Assembly: GCF_019443985.1 (NCBI RefSeq)
Contig: NZ_CP049303.1
Coordinates: 434,001 to 498,000 of the forward strand
Direction of reading: 5' to 3'
DNA length: 64,000 nucleotides
Origin: Liquorilactobacillus hordei DSM 19519
GTDB taxonomy: Bacteria > Bacillota > Bacilli > Lactobacillales > Lactobacillaceae
Shown here: piece by piece, positions 8,631-17,549 of the stretch
Layout of the letters: the number at the start of each line of letters is the position of its first letter
Numbering within the stretch: position 1 is the stretch's first letter
Notes under the pieces: model-generated
Database searches by the model: none
What the model saw: the letters and a program-made list of their open reading frames with translations, nothing else
Told to the model about the DNA's origin: nothing
Translations under genes and position numbers: made by a program

Positions 8631-8891
8631 CTCATTAAGTCTTCGAGCATCGATAACGGCACTATCTATCATTTCGAGTGCCTTTTGAATATTATGTTGA
8701 AAAGATTTACCCTGAGGATTTAATTCGAGTGAATGTTTGTTGCGTGAGAAAAATTCAACACCAAGTTCTTGTTCAAGTTCTCTGATACTACGGCTAAGAG
8801 CAGGTTGGGAGATATGCAGTTTTTTGGCAGTTTGAGAGACATTTTCAGTTTCAGCAACCTCGATAAAGTAATGTAATTGTAAAAGACGCAT
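8625..8891 (-). pseudogene. LysR-family regulator, N-terminal DNA-binding fragment
   Basis: Starts MRLLQLHYFIEVAETENVSQ and contains a complete winged helix-turn-helix (VSQTAKKLHISQPALSRSIR) with linker helix, then runs into the IS after ...RRLNELK and stops four codons later (GAVP). Start ATG follows a GGAGGT site. The gene is divergent from the M20 peptidase-MFS-racemase cluster, the usual place of a LysR regulator of that cluster. Without the effector domain it is unlikely to regulate normally. Confidence 0.88.
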
Positions 8892-9013
8892 AATTACCTC
8901 CTTATATAACTTTTTTGTTATAGTCTATTGCACACATTGTATTTTACAGTTATATAGTATAGCAATATAATTTCATTAAATTAAAAAAAAATTAAAAAGG
9001 AGTGAGCTTTATC

Positions 9014-10347
9014 GTGAAAAATTCATTGCGACACATCTGGAATACTTTGAAAAGATTTTCAGTGAATTCATACATCTAAAAAGTATTGATGAAAATGAAG
9101 ATAAGGAAGCTGCTGCCTTTTTTGTAGCTAGGTTAGTAACAGAATTATTAGGTGCAAAAGTAGAAGTTATCGACACAAAAGGTTCTCCATTGGTTATTGC
9201 AACGATTATTGGTGATACAAGAACAACTAAATTATTTTATGGGCATTATGATGTGATGAATCCAGGGGATATTACTGAATGGGACAACGATCCCTTTATT
9301 CTAAAAAAAGATAGAGGTAGATATTGGGGTAGAGGAACGGGTGACAATAAGGGACAGTTATTAGCAGTGATTTTTGGATTGTACATGTATAAAGAACTTC
9401 ACAGGACCTTTCCTTTTAGCATTCAGCTTGTAATTGAAGGTGAAGAAGAGCAAGGAAGCCCGCACTTGAAAGCAGCAATAACAGATGCAAAAAAAATGTT
9501 GCATGATGTGGATTCAACTTTTGTGATTGATGGTTCAATTAATCAATTAGGTGAACATATTCTGAGATTGGGTAATCGGGGAGCACTGGGTCTTGCGTTA
9601 ACGGCAAATACTGCTTTACGGGATAATCACTCAGGAAATATGGGGAATGTTATGGATAATGCAGCCATAAAACTTATTAATATATTAAATAAAGTTTATG
9701 ACTTTTCCCAACATAGAGTATTGATTCCAGATTTTTACGAGGGAGTTAGAGAACCAAATCAACAAGAAAAGGAGTGGATAGCTGCCTTACCCTATGAAAA
9801 AGAGATAATCAAAAAACAGACTGGTGTTAAAAAGTTACCACCTAACAATAAAGAATATTATCATAAATTAATGTTTGAACCTACTTTTAATATTTCGGGA
9901 ATGAATGCAGGGTATAGCGGAAAAGGTATAAAAACAATTATTCCGCACCAGGCTACTTTAAAAATAGATTGCAGACTAGTAGGGAGTCAAAACCTCACTA
10001 AAATAAAAAAAGGATTGCAACAAATATTAAGAGAGGAATCTGATTCAAATGAATTTGTGGTTGAATATTTAGTTGAAGTTCCAGCCAGTAATACCGCAAG
10101 TAATGCACCAGATGTGACGAAAATATGTAAAGCATTGAAAAAAATAGATGGAAAGGCTTTGGTAGAACCTGTTATGCCAGGAACCGTGCCCAACTATATT
10201 TGGACAGACATTTTGAAAGTGCCCACATATACACTACCTCTTGCAAATTTTGACCAAGCAAACCACGCTGTAAATGAGAATATTAGTAAAAAAGCGTTTG
10301 TTGAAGGTATTACGTTAATATATGAATTAGTAGAAAATTTAATCTAA
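9014..10347 (+). pseudogene. M20-family metallopeptidase / N-acyl-amino-acid deacylase, frameshifted near its start
   Basis: Zinc-dependent hydrolase of the ArgE/DapE/CPG2 group. The zinc site is seen as FYGHYDVMNPGD and VIEGEEEQGSPHL, followed by a dimerisation domain and a C-terminal return to the catalytic fold. AAAAAGGAG precedes a GTG at 9014, but that frame (VKNSLRHIW) stops at 9079. The homologous sequence ATHLEYFEKIFSEFIHLKSI continues in the -1 frame from about 9025, so one base appears to be missing. In that frame there is no good start until a TTG at 9190, inside the catalytic domain. Either a real mutation or a sequence error. The neighbours (racemase, MFS importer) suggest it removed an acyl group from N-acyl amino acids. 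Confidence 0.75.
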
Positions 10348-10371
10348 GTTAGACATGAGGGAGAAATGATT

Positions 10372-11596
10372 ATGAATCAAACGATGGAAAAGAAAGCCAA
10401 AAATAACTTTTATCTTAATTTATATTGCATTTATAATTTGTTTTATTGATCGTTCAGCAATAAATATTGCTCTTTCGTATATTGGAACAGAGTTTCATCT
10501 GAGCACTACACAATTAGGTGTTATTTCAAGTGCATTTTTCTTTAGTTATGCCTTTATGCAAATTCCAGGTGGTTGGCTCACTGATAAATTTGGATCTAAA
10601 CTGACGGTAGTTATTGCAATTACTATGTGGTCTATCTTTACTATTATGACAGGCTTTGCGTGGTCACTTGCATCATTATTAGTTATTCGAGTTCTGTTTG
10701 GAATAGGTGAAGGTGCATTTCCTTCTGCTAGTCTGAAACAAATTGCGGAAGAATTTACTTACAAGTCTCGCTCACAGGCAACATCAGCAATTGTTTCATC
10801 AAACTATGTTGGAGCAGCAATTGCTCCTGTTTTAATTGCCCCAATTCTTGCAACTTTTGGGTGGAAGAATGCTTTTCATTTAATGGGGATTTTAGGCTTA
10901 GTTTTTGTAATAGCATACTTTTTCTTATTACGTCCAATTAAAAAACAGAATCAAACATTTGCGGGAAGCGCTCAAAAAGTACCTTTAAAAAAGGTTATTT
11001 TTAATAAAATGATTTGGCAGTTTGTCATTGTCGTTTTTGGTTTAAGCGTGATTACAAAAGGTTTGGATTCTTGGATGCCAACATATTTACTACAAGTAAG
11101 ACACATTAACTTAGCGGGAATTGCTTGGATGGTGCCTTTACCATCTGTAGCAGCAGGTGTGGGTGCTATTTTGAGTGGATATCTAATGGTTCATTTTTTT
11201 GTAGGAAAAGAGAAATGGTTTATTGCTTTAGCAAGTCTGTTTACTACGATATTCATGTTTGGAATGTATCATTCTACAGGATTAACAGGTGTTATCTCAT
11301 TCGAAATATTAACATACTTTTTTAAATCAATGGCATTTAGTGGCTGCTTTGCACTATTTGCGCAATTAGCTTCAAGGGAGTCATATGGTTCCTCTGTTGG
11401 AATTGTCAATTTTGGAGGGCAATTGGCAGGATTCTTAGCACCTATTTTGATTGGTATTTTAGTAGAACAATTTGGCGGATCGTATAGTGTAGCATTTTTA
11501 TTCTTGGTAGCTACAGCAGCGGTATCATTTATTGTTTCACTAACATTCAATACTGAGAGAATGGCTGCTTCAAAAGAGAATGCAGAAATTAATTAG
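10372..11596 (+). pseudogene. MFS transporter (anion:cation symporter-like), frameshifted near its start
   Basis: A 12-segment major facilitator related to sugar-acid and organic-anion symporters (CFIDRSAINIALSYIG, PGGWLTDKFGSK motif A). The ATG at 10372 follows GAGGGAGAAATG, but its frame ends at TGA after 25 codons. The membrane protein continues in the next frame from about 10412 (ILIYIAFIICFIDRS). A run of four T at 10408-10411 where three would keep the frame explains the shift. The frame is then open to 11596. An internal ATG at 10556 would lack the first two membrane segments. It sits 24 bases behind the M20 gene and 19 bases before the racemase gene, as one operon. Confidence 0.75.
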
Positions 11597-11615
11597 TTAT
11601 AGGGGGATCAGAGTA

Positions 11616-12722
11616 ATGTTTATTAAGAGTGCAAAAATGTATAAAGTCGATTTACCTTTAAACAAGCCTTTTGAAACGAGTTTTGCGGCAATGAAGTATA
11701 AGAAGTGTGTAATCCTAGAACTAAAAGACCAAGATGGCACGGTTGGCTATGGTGAATCTTCTGCATTAGAGGTACCATTCTATAATGAAGAGTTTAGAGA
11801 CGGTAGTTGGAATCTATTGGAAAAACAAATGCTTCCGAAGATAATGAATGTCCAAATTGATCATCCAGATGATATTTACAAAATCTTTGCATATATAAGA
11901 ATGAATAATATGTCAAAATCTGCAATTAATTGTGCATTATGGGACATATATGCAAAACAAAATAAACAAACCTTAGCAGAAGCTCTTGGTGGAAATAAGA
12001 AAAAAGTTGAAACGGGTGTCAGCATTGGTGTACAAGAATCACCAGAAGCTCTAGTCAAAGCGGTCGCGGGATATATTACTGATGGCTATCGACGGATTAA
12101 GATGAAAATCAAACCCGGCAAAGATTATGAATATATTTCTGAAGTAAGAAAGAACTTTCCAAATGCTATGCTGATGGCGGATGCAAATTCAGCATACCGT
12201 CTAAAAGATATTGAAATGTTAAAAAAGCTGGATAATTTGGATTTAATCATGATTGAGCAACCACTAGAACCAGGAGATTTAATTGATCATGCGGCACTTC
12301 AAGCACAATTAAAAACGAGTATCTGTTTGGATGAGAGCATAGTTAGTCCTGATGATGTTGAAAAAATGTTGAAATTAAAAAGTGGTCGAATTATCAATAT
12401 TAAAGTTGCACGTGTTGGTGGATTAGGTATTGCTAAAAAAATACAAAAATTAGCTATGGAAAATGGGATTGAATGTTGGTGTGGTGGAATGCTTGATTCC
12501 GGGATTGCACGTGCTGCAAATGTTGCGATTGCAACGCTACCGGGATATACGTTACCCAATGATATTGCTGCTTCACATCGATATTATGATGCGGATATTA
12601 TCAAGCCAGAAATTGAACTTGATGGAACATTTGTAAATGTCTCTAAAGAAAATGGGTTGGGGTATCAACCTGATTTCGAAAATTTAGCTAGATTTACAGT
12701 AGCGGAAAAGGAAATACACTGA
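11616..12722 (+). CDS. N-acylamino acid racemase / o-succinylbenzoate synthase-type enolase
   Basis: Enolase-superfamily enzyme of 368 residues. The metal ligands are Asp189 (MADAN), Glu214 (IEQP) and Asp239 (LDES). The catalytic lysines are in KMKIK (162-166) and Lys263 (NIKVARVGG). This spacing is that of the NAAAR/OSBS branch, as is the start (LPLNKPFETSF, GYGESSALEVPFY). No menaquinone genes are near, while an M20 deacylase and a transporter are, so racemisation of N-succinyl- or N-acyl-amino acids before deacylation is the likelier role. Start ATG 11616 follows AGGGGGATCAGAGTA. It is the only undamaged gene of its cluster. A dipeptide epimerase is the main alternative. Confidence 0.8.
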   Translation: MFIKSAKMYKVDLPLNKPFETSFAAMKYKKCVILELKDQDGTVGYGESSALEVPFYNEEFRDGSWNLLEKQMLPKIMNVQIDHPDDIYKIFAYIRMNNMSKSAINCALWDIYAKQNKQTLAEALGGNKKKVETGVSIGVQESPEALVKAVAGYITDGYRRIKMKIKPGKDYEYISEVRKNFPNAMLMADANSAYRLKDIEMLKKLDNLDLIMIEQPLEPGDLIDHAALQAQLKTSICLDESIVSPDDVEKMLKLKSGRIINIKVARVGGLGIAKKIQKLAMENGIECWCGGMLDSGIARAANVAIATLPGYTLPNDIAASHRYYDADIIKPEIELDGTFVNVSKENGLGYQPDFENLARFTVAEKEIH

Positions 12723-12749
12723 AGCCTAGAAAAGTTATAATGTAGATTG

Positions 12750-12838
12750 ATTAAGCGGAAAATTTTGACTTATAGAATATAATCATCTGATATAAATAAG
12801 GAGGTAGGGCCAATATTTTGGCCTTATCTCCTTATTTA
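12750..12838 (+). repeat. Partial copy of the dispersed repeat, with terminator
   Basis: Contains GCGGAAAATTTTGACTTATA, the first-hairpin signature of the repeat, then a terminator hairpin at 12794-12836 (AAATAAGGAGGTAGGGCCAA pairing with its near-complement, two G-T pairs). The hairpin sequence itself differs from that of other copies. It closes the racemase operon and the convergent ABC operon. Confidence 0.65.
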
Positions 12839-12857
12839 TTTAAAATTAAATTGTATA

Positions 12858-13637
12858 CTAAGCTTCAATTAAGTCGTTAAAGAAACTTAAGAGTCGTTCC
12901 TTGGTTAACTGTTCTTTTTCTGGGCCAGAAACGTCAAAAACGACCTTACCTTTATCTAATACAATCAAGCGATTTCCATATTTTAGTGCATCATCTAGGT
13001 GATGTGTAATCATTAAGCAGGTTAGTTGCTGCTTTGAAATTGTGTTGTTTGTTTGTGTCATTAGTTGAAAACTTGTTTTAGGATCTAAGGCAGCTGTGTG
13101 TTCATCAAGTAATAATAATTCTGGTTTCTTTACAACAGCCATTAAAAAACTAAGTGCCTGTCTTTGACCACCTGAAAGATTTTCAGTTGCAACATCTAAC
13201 TTAGTACTTAATCCATTACTCATGATACTAGTTAATTTTTTAAATTGCGGTTTGTGCTTGTTTAAGTGGCGGAACATCAGATTACGCGAGCTGCCTCGAC
13301 GCAGAGCTAAATTTAAATTTTCTGCAACGGTCATCCGTGGAGCAGTTCCCATTTTGGGATCTTGGAAAACGCGACCTAGATGTTGTGCTCTTTTCTCAAC
13401 TGTTTCTTTTGTAATGTCTGTTCCATTCAACACAATATGACCACTAGTTATTGCCAAACTGCCAGCAATTGTATTGAACAATGTGGATTTACCAGCACCA
13501 TTTGAACCTAGAACTGTAATAAAGTCCCCAGGATAAATATCCAAGCTCAAGTTATTTAAAATAACATTCTCGGAAGGTGTGCCTGCATTTACGGTGGTCA
13601 CAATATTTTTTAGGGAAAGAATCGGTTTATTTTGCAT
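12858..13637 (-). CDS. ABC transporter ATPase of a TrpXYZ-type importer
   Basis: A 259-residue nucleotide-binding subunit: Walker A GSNGAGKST, signature LSGGQRQAL, Walker B LLLLDEHTAALDP, H-loop ITHHLDDAL. The Walker B is followed by His in place of the common Pro (DEHTAALD), a feature of this importer family. Start at 13637 (MQNKPILSLKN) follows GGAGG; the longer frame is rejected. It is the last gene of the binding protein-permease-ATPase operon and overlaps the permease end by 11 bases. Together they resemble the tryptophan/tyrosine importer TrpXYZ, but the substrate is not proven. Confidence 0.88.
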   Translation of the reverse strand: MQNKPILSLKNIVTTVNAGTPSENVILNNLSLDIYPGDFITVLGSNGAGKSTLFNTIAGSLAITSGHIVLNGTDITKETVEKRAQHLGRVFQDPKMGTAPRMTVAENLNLALRRGSSRNLMFRHLNKHKPQFKKLTSIMSNGLSTKLDVATENLSGGQRQALSFLMAVVKKPELLLLDEHTAALDPKTSFQLMTQTNNTISKQQLTCLMITHHLDDALKYGNRLIVLDKGKVVFDVSGPEKEQLTKERLLSFFNDLIEA

Positions 13638-14529
13638 TCTTAAAACCTCCATGCATCAGAATTTTATTCAATCTCAATTTTTTCCCTAGTACAGGAGACA
13701 TGAGACAAAGAGCTAATATTATTGCTGATAATAAGTTGAGATCGTTTGTGCTGAAACCAAGTTGTAAAACAATTAAAATGACAAAGCGGTAAATAATGCT
13801 ACCCAAAGTTACAGCAATTAATCTTTGATTGAGTGTTAGTTCACCGAAGACAACTTCACCAATAATAATTGATGCGAGCGCAATTACAATGATTCCGATT
13901 CCCATGTTAATATCTGCATAGCCGTTACTTTGAGAGATGAGAGCTCCACCAAGGCCAATAATTCCGTTAGAAAGCATCAAACCCATAATGGTCATCGAAT
14001 CGGTATTTATTCCCAGAGAACGTGCCATCATAGGGTTATCTCCAGTTGCGATAAATGCCTGTCCTAGCTCGGTTTGGAGAAATAGCATTAGTAAAATTGT
14101 GATTATTCCAACTGTGACTAGTCCAACAAAAACACTGTCAAAATACTTAGGTAGCGATTCGAGAAAATGGTTAGAGAAAATCGTCTGTTTTCCTAAAAGA
14201 GAGACATTTGAACCACCCATGATGCGAAGATTAATTGATAAGCATGCTGTCATTACAAGAATCCCAGCCAATAGGATAGGAATCTTACCTTTAGTATATA
14301 GTAATCCAGTCAATAATCCTGCAAGCGCTCCGGCGATAAAGCCAAGGATACAAGCTAACAAAGGCGATACACCGTGTGTTATTGCAGCAGTTGTTACAGC
14401 TGCTCCTAAGGGGAAAGTCCCTTCAACAGTCATATCTGGAAAATTCAGAATTCGAAATGTTAAAAATAAGGCAACTCCTAATATGGCCCATAAAAGACCC
14501 TGACCTATACTTGAGACAATCATACTCAT
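13627..14529 (-). CDS. ABC transporter permease of a TrpXYZ-type importer
   Basis: A 300-residue membrane protein of the branched-chain-type permease family (LivH-like fold, as in TrpY). About eight or nine hydrophobic segments run from residue 5 to 275; the conserved cytoplasmic EAA-like loop is around ALASIIIGEVVFGE. Its start codon overlaps the stop of the binding-protein gene (ATGA), showing translational coupling. Only one permease gene is present, so a homodimer is expected. Confidence 0.85.
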   Translation of the reverse strand: MSMIVSSIGQGLLWAILGVALFLTFRILNFPDMTVEGTFPLGAAVTTAAITHGVSPLLACILGFIAGALAGLLTGLLYTKGKIPILLAGILVMTACLSINLRIMGGSNVSLLGKQTIFSNHFLESLPKYFDSVFVGLVTVGIITILLMLFLQTELGQAFIATGDNPMMARSLGINTDSMTIMGLMLSNGIIGLGGALISQSNGYADINMGIGIIVIALASIIIGEVVFGELTLNQRLIAVTLGSIIYRFVILIVLQLGFSTNDLNLLSAIILALCLMSPVLGKKLRLNKILMHGGFKNAK

Positions 14530-15530
14530 TTGAAAACCTCTCCTTTGCTTTGTGCTTGTTTGACAATGTCATCAGGTAATGTAATTCCTAATAATTTGGC
14601 TTCTTTTGTATTAATTACATATTCTCCTTTAGTTACATACTGAACTGGGAAGGTGGCAGTTTTTCGACCTCTAAGAACCTGTGCAGCCATTTCCCCAGCA
14701 ACCTTGCCTAATTTATATTGACTAATTGCATATGATGCAAGTCCACCATCTTTAACCATTGTGTCAGCTGCTGCAAAAACAGGGATTTTTGATTTGTTAC
14801 CAACTTCGACTAAGGTCTTCATAGCAGATGCTACTTCATTGTCTTGAGGTGCATAAACCGCATCTACTTGTGAAACCATTTGTTCAGCAACTTGTTGCAT
14901 ATCATTTGTACCTGAAATAGTATAAAGTTTATAGTTTATTCCTTCTTCTTTGCAAAGTGCAGCGAATTTTTTTGCATTATATGTGCCACCATGATCAGAA
15001 GATGTATAGATAATACCAATTGTTTTAGCATTTGGCATGACTTTTTTAATTAATGCCAATTGTTTTTTAAGTGGTGATTCACCTGAGGTACCAGTAACAT
15101 TAGCTCCAGGATGCTTATCAGATTTAACCAAACCAGCTCCAGAAGGATTGGTAATTCCCGCAAGAATCACAGGTGTTTGCTTACCGGCTACATTAGCTAG
15201 AGCTTGTGCTGCAGGGGTAGCAATACCAGCCATTAATGAGACCTTTTCATTTACGAATTTAGTACTCATAGTTTTTAAGTTGCTCTGATCACCCTGGGCA
15301 TTTTGAAAATCAATCTTGATATTCTTACCAGGTATGTAACCATATTCTTTTAGTCCCGCCACAAATCCTTTATGAATTTGATTGAGTGCAGGATGGGTCA
15401 TCAACTGTAGAATTCCGACAGTAGGGACTTCTTTCTTTGTTGTTGTGTTTGACGAATTGTTTTGGGTCATAAAGAAGGCGACGCCCAAGAATATAACTAG
15501 TGCTGCAATAAAACCATAAAGTCTTTTCAT
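14526..15530 (-). CDS. ABC transporter substrate-binding protein (TrpX/PF04392 type)
   Basis: A 334-residue extracytoplasmic binding protein with two lobes (VGILQLMTHPALNQIHKGF near the start; QVDAVYAPQDNEV and PVFAAAD in the hinge region). The N-terminus MKRLYGFIAALVIFLGVAFF is a signal or anchor segment. No lipobox cysteine is present, unlike most such proteins in Firmicutes, so it is likely held by its uncleaved hydrophobic N-terminus. Start ATG 15530 follows GGGGAGATC. The family binds tryptophan, tyrosine or other small compounds; the substrate here is open. It is the first gene after a long attenuator-like leader. Confidence 0.85.
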   Translation of the reverse strand: MKRLYGFIAALVIFLGVAFFMTQNNSSNTTTKKEVPTVGILQLMTHPALNQIHKGFVAGLKEYGYIPGKNIKIDFQNAQGDQSNLKTMSTKFVNEKVSLMAGIATPAAQALANVAGKQTPVILAGITNPSGAGLVKSDKHPGANVTGTSGESPLKKQLALIKKVMPNAKTIGIIYTSSDHGGTYNAKKFAALCKEEGINYKLYTISGTNDMQQVAEQMVSQVDAVYAPQDNEVASAMKTLVEVGNKSKIPVFAAADTMVKDGGLASYAISQYKLGKVAGEMAAQVLRGRKTATFPVQYVTKGEYVINTKEAKLLGITLPDDIVKQAQSKGEVFK

Positions 15531-15574
15531 AATTAAGATCTCCCCATTTTTTATTATAAATAATGAGAGCAAAT

Positions 15575-15604
15575 AAAAAGGGCAAACCAGCTGCCTGGTC
15601 GCCC
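15575..15604 (-). terminator. Intrinsic terminator inside the ABC leader
   Basis: On the minus strand GGGCGACCAG, loop GCAG, CTGGTTTGCCC, then TTTTT. It lies 45 bases before the gene it would control. Confidence 0.8.
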
Positions 15605-15714
15605 TCGAACCAAAGCCTGCTGTGTAGACCCATGCAGACTTCTTTTTAGAATACAAGAAAGTTAGTCAGCACGGATACAAACTGTTTGCCAGATTGTATC
15701 CGCGTAACTACGAA

Positions 15715-15777
15715 TTACAATCCACTATGCTGGCTTTGCCATGAAATATTCAACGTGAATAAAATAGACTTTCTCAT
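15715..15777 (-). CDS. Possible leader peptide of the ABC importer (20 aa)
   Basis: Short ORF MRKSILFTLNISWQSQHSGL beginning 28 bases into the transcript. AAAGGA lies 11 bases before the ATG. It has one Trp codon (residue 13) and ends just before the hairpin region, an arrangement like attenuation peptides. One Trp codon is weak as a sensor. Function is a guess. Confidence 0.4.
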   Translation of the reverse strand: MRKSILFTLNISWQSQHSGL

Positions 15778-15811
15778 ACTCAATCTCGTCCTTTCGGTAA
15801 TTGTTGATGCT

Positions 15812-15840
15812 AGTATATTGTTAATTATTCAAAGTGTCAA
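15812..15840 (-). promoter_or_regulatory. Promoter of the ABC importer operon
   Basis: On the minus strand: consensus TTGACA, 17 bases, TATACT. It is placed between the Rrf2 gene end and the leader. Confidence 0.8.
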
Positions 15841-15849
15841 GAATAATTG

Positions 15850-16305
15850 TTAAATTTTTGCAAAATTACTGTTGTTTTTTTGATGATGTTCAATATCCAT
15901 TTTAACATCATCCGCAATATCAGCGATTGTGACTTTGCGCATCTTTGCTTCTGTGGTACTTTGAATTTCTAAGTAATATTTATTTAAAACCGTCGGGATA
16001 ACATGTCCAACCTGACATTCCTTCGAAGTATTTTGATCGACTTTTAACAGCGGAGAATCAGGGCAGGTTGCCATATATACATCAAAAATTGTAATTTCAC
16101 TTGGATCTCTTTTTAGCTTGGGACAAGCAGCTCCTTGAGTAGTTTCAAGTAGATTTGCTTTGCGCAACTGTCCCATCATTCTACGTGTCAAGCTAGGATT
16201 AGTATTGAGGCTACTTGCAATCAGTTCGCTTGTGAGTTTGTCACTATTATGCATCTCAATATACACTAGAATATGAATTAAATCGCTTAGACGATTATTA
16301 GCCAT
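15850..16305 (-). CDS. Rrf2-family transcriptional regulator
   Basis: A 151-residue winged-helix regulator of the Rrf2 type (MANNRLSDLIHILVYIEMHN, then LIASSLNTNPSLTRRMMGQL as helix-turn-helix). It carries three cysteines (in AACPK, ATCPD and KECQV), spaced more widely than the IscR cluster ligands, so an iron-sulfur cluster is uncertain; YwnA-like members lack one. Start ATG 16305 follows GGGAAGG; the longer frame is rejected. It lies directly upstream of the ABC importer in the same direction, and may regulate it, though the importer has its own promoter. Confidence 0.85.
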   Translation of the reverse strand: MANNRLSDLIHILVYIEMHNSDKLTSELIASSLNTNPSLTRRMMGQLRKANLLETTQGAACPKLKRDPSEITIFDVYMATCPDSPLLKVDQNTSKECQVGHVIPTVLNKYYLEIQSTTEAKMRKVTIADIADDVKMDIEHHQKNNSNFAKI

Positions 16306-16550
16306 TAAAATAACCTTCCCTTCTGCTGTTGTTACTTTAAAAGTAATATAGCATAAAACATTGAAAAAATAAATAAAGAAGTTTGAGGATCTTATCTTCC
16401 ATTGGGTAAAATCACATAGAATATAAAAAGTAACAAGGATTGGTCTGCCAGTCACTAGAAAGCTATTAAAAGAGAAAACGCTTTACAGCAAAATGATTTA
16501 AAGTTATTCTGAAAATATAAGAAAATATGTTAGGAAATGGGGAGATTATA
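16306..16550. other. Intergenic region with a cre-like site
   Basis: About 245 bases between divergent genes. AGAAAACGCTTTACA at 16473-16487 resembles a catabolite-responsive element (core AACGCTTT). It lies some 65 bases before the Cof gene. Nothing else was recognised. Confidence 0.4.
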
Positions 16551-17363
16551 ATCTCAATTAAATTAATTGCAATTGATATAGATGGAACACTTGTAAATTC
16601 ACAAAAAAGATTAACAGAGAAAGTCAAGCGAACAATCAATCAGGCCACAAAGAATAATATAAAGGTAGTGTTATGTACTGGAAGACCAATTTCTGGCGTC
16701 AGAAAATTGTTGAAGGAATTAGATCTTGATAATCAAGATAATCAATATGTGATTTGCTTTGGTGGTGCAGTGATCCAAACAACTGCGGGTAAAATAATCA
16801 GTTCTCAGCCAATTACTTATCAAAATTATTTAGAACTTGAAAAACTGGCACGCAAACTAAATCTGCATTTTCATGCAATCAGTGAGGACCGAATTTATAC
16901 GGCAAATAGGGATATTGGATATTATACAGTGTATGAGAGTACCTTGGTTTCACTAGGGATATCTTATCGTACACCAGCTGAGATGAGTAATATTAGGTTA
17001 ATTAAGGCAATGTTTATTGATGACCAGGTTATTTTGGACAAGGCATTAAGTAATTGGGAACCATTTGCGAAGTTGGAAAATAATCTTGTTTTTACTAAAA
17101 GTGCGCCTTTTTATCTAGAAGCCAATGCAAAGGGGGTTAACAAGGGGAATGCCTTGTCCAAGTTAGGGGCAGTTCTGGGAATAACTTCAGCTGAAATTAT
17201 GGCTATCGGTGATGAGCAGAATGATTTAAGTATGATTAAATATGCAGGAACAGGTGTTGCAATGGGCAATGCAATTGGAAAAATTAAAGAGATGGCAAAT
17301 GTAATTACCGATGATAATGACCATGACGGGGTGGCAACAGCAATTGAAAACTATGCTTTATAA
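16551..17363 (+). CDS. Cof-type HAD-superfamily phosphatase
   Basis: Haloacid-dehalogenase phosphatase with C2B cap, about 270 residues, acting on small phosphorylated metabolites in the cytoplasm. Motif I is AIDIDGTLVN (nucleophile and acid Asp), motif II VLCTGRP, motif III Lys in KGVNKGNAL, motif IV GDEQNDLSMI. The start is unclear: GGGGAG (16539-16544) sits six bases before an ATC codon at 16551, exactly where the family begins with M-S-I-K-L-I-A. The nearest in-frame ATG, at 16527, has no ribosome binding site. I place the start at the ATC with low certainty; the extent from ATG would be 16527-17363. Confidence 0.9.
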   Translation: MSIKLIAIDIDGTLVNSQKRLTEKVKRTINQATKNNIKVVLCTGRPISGVRKLLKELDLDNQDNQYVICFGGAVIQTTAGKIISSQPITYQNYLELEKLARKLNLHFHAISEDRIYTANRDIGYYTVYESTLVSLGISYRTPAEMSNIRLIKAMFIDDQVILDKALSNWEPFAKLENNLVFTKSAPFYLEANAKGVNKGNALSKLGAVLGITSAEIMAIGDEQNDLSMIKYAGTGVAMGNAIGKIKEMANVITDDNDHDGVATAIENYAL

Positions 17364-17432
17364 TTATTAGTGAGAAAGCCTTTTGATAAATTCTGATTTT
17401 CTTTTCTGCAGAAAATTGATATAGTTCTTATT

Positions 17433-17465
17433 AGAGTTGTGGAAATTCTAAAGCAACTCTTTTTC
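17433..17465 (+). terminator. Terminator after the Cof gene
   Basis: AGAGTTG pairs with CAACTCT across a 14-base loop, followed by TTTTTC. Confidence 0.65.
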
Positions 17466-17549
17466 TTTGTTTAATTAGTGAAAAAATCATTTTCATAATA
17501 AGACTTCAAAAGAGAAAGTTAATTTATTGCAAAAAGATGGAGGTTTGAA

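Larger units (their letters stand above)
15531..15805 (-). promoter_or_regulatory. Structured leader with terminator ahead of the ABC importer
   Basis: About 275 bases of RNA between a strong promoter and the binding-protein gene. On the minus strand it holds a 20-codon ORF (15777-15715), a hairpin CGGATACAA paired with TTGTATCCG (about 15670-15702), a hairpin AAGTCTGC/GCAGGCTT (15613-15641) and an intrinsic terminator (15580-15604). The T-box core sequence is absent, and I do not recognise TPP, SAM, lysine, purine or ykkC motifs. It is therefore an unassigned attenuator or riboswitch candidate. Confidence 0.65.

Noticed and set aside
13937..14503. 188-codon frame opposite the ABC permease gene
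   Set aside because: Antisense shadow of a clear membrane protein gene; no ribosome binding site or recognisable domain.
15531..15805. T-box as explanation for the ABC importer leader
   Set aside because: The core AAGGTGGTACCGCG is absent; the nearest match (GGGTCTACAC) lacks the UGG that must pair with the tRNA end.
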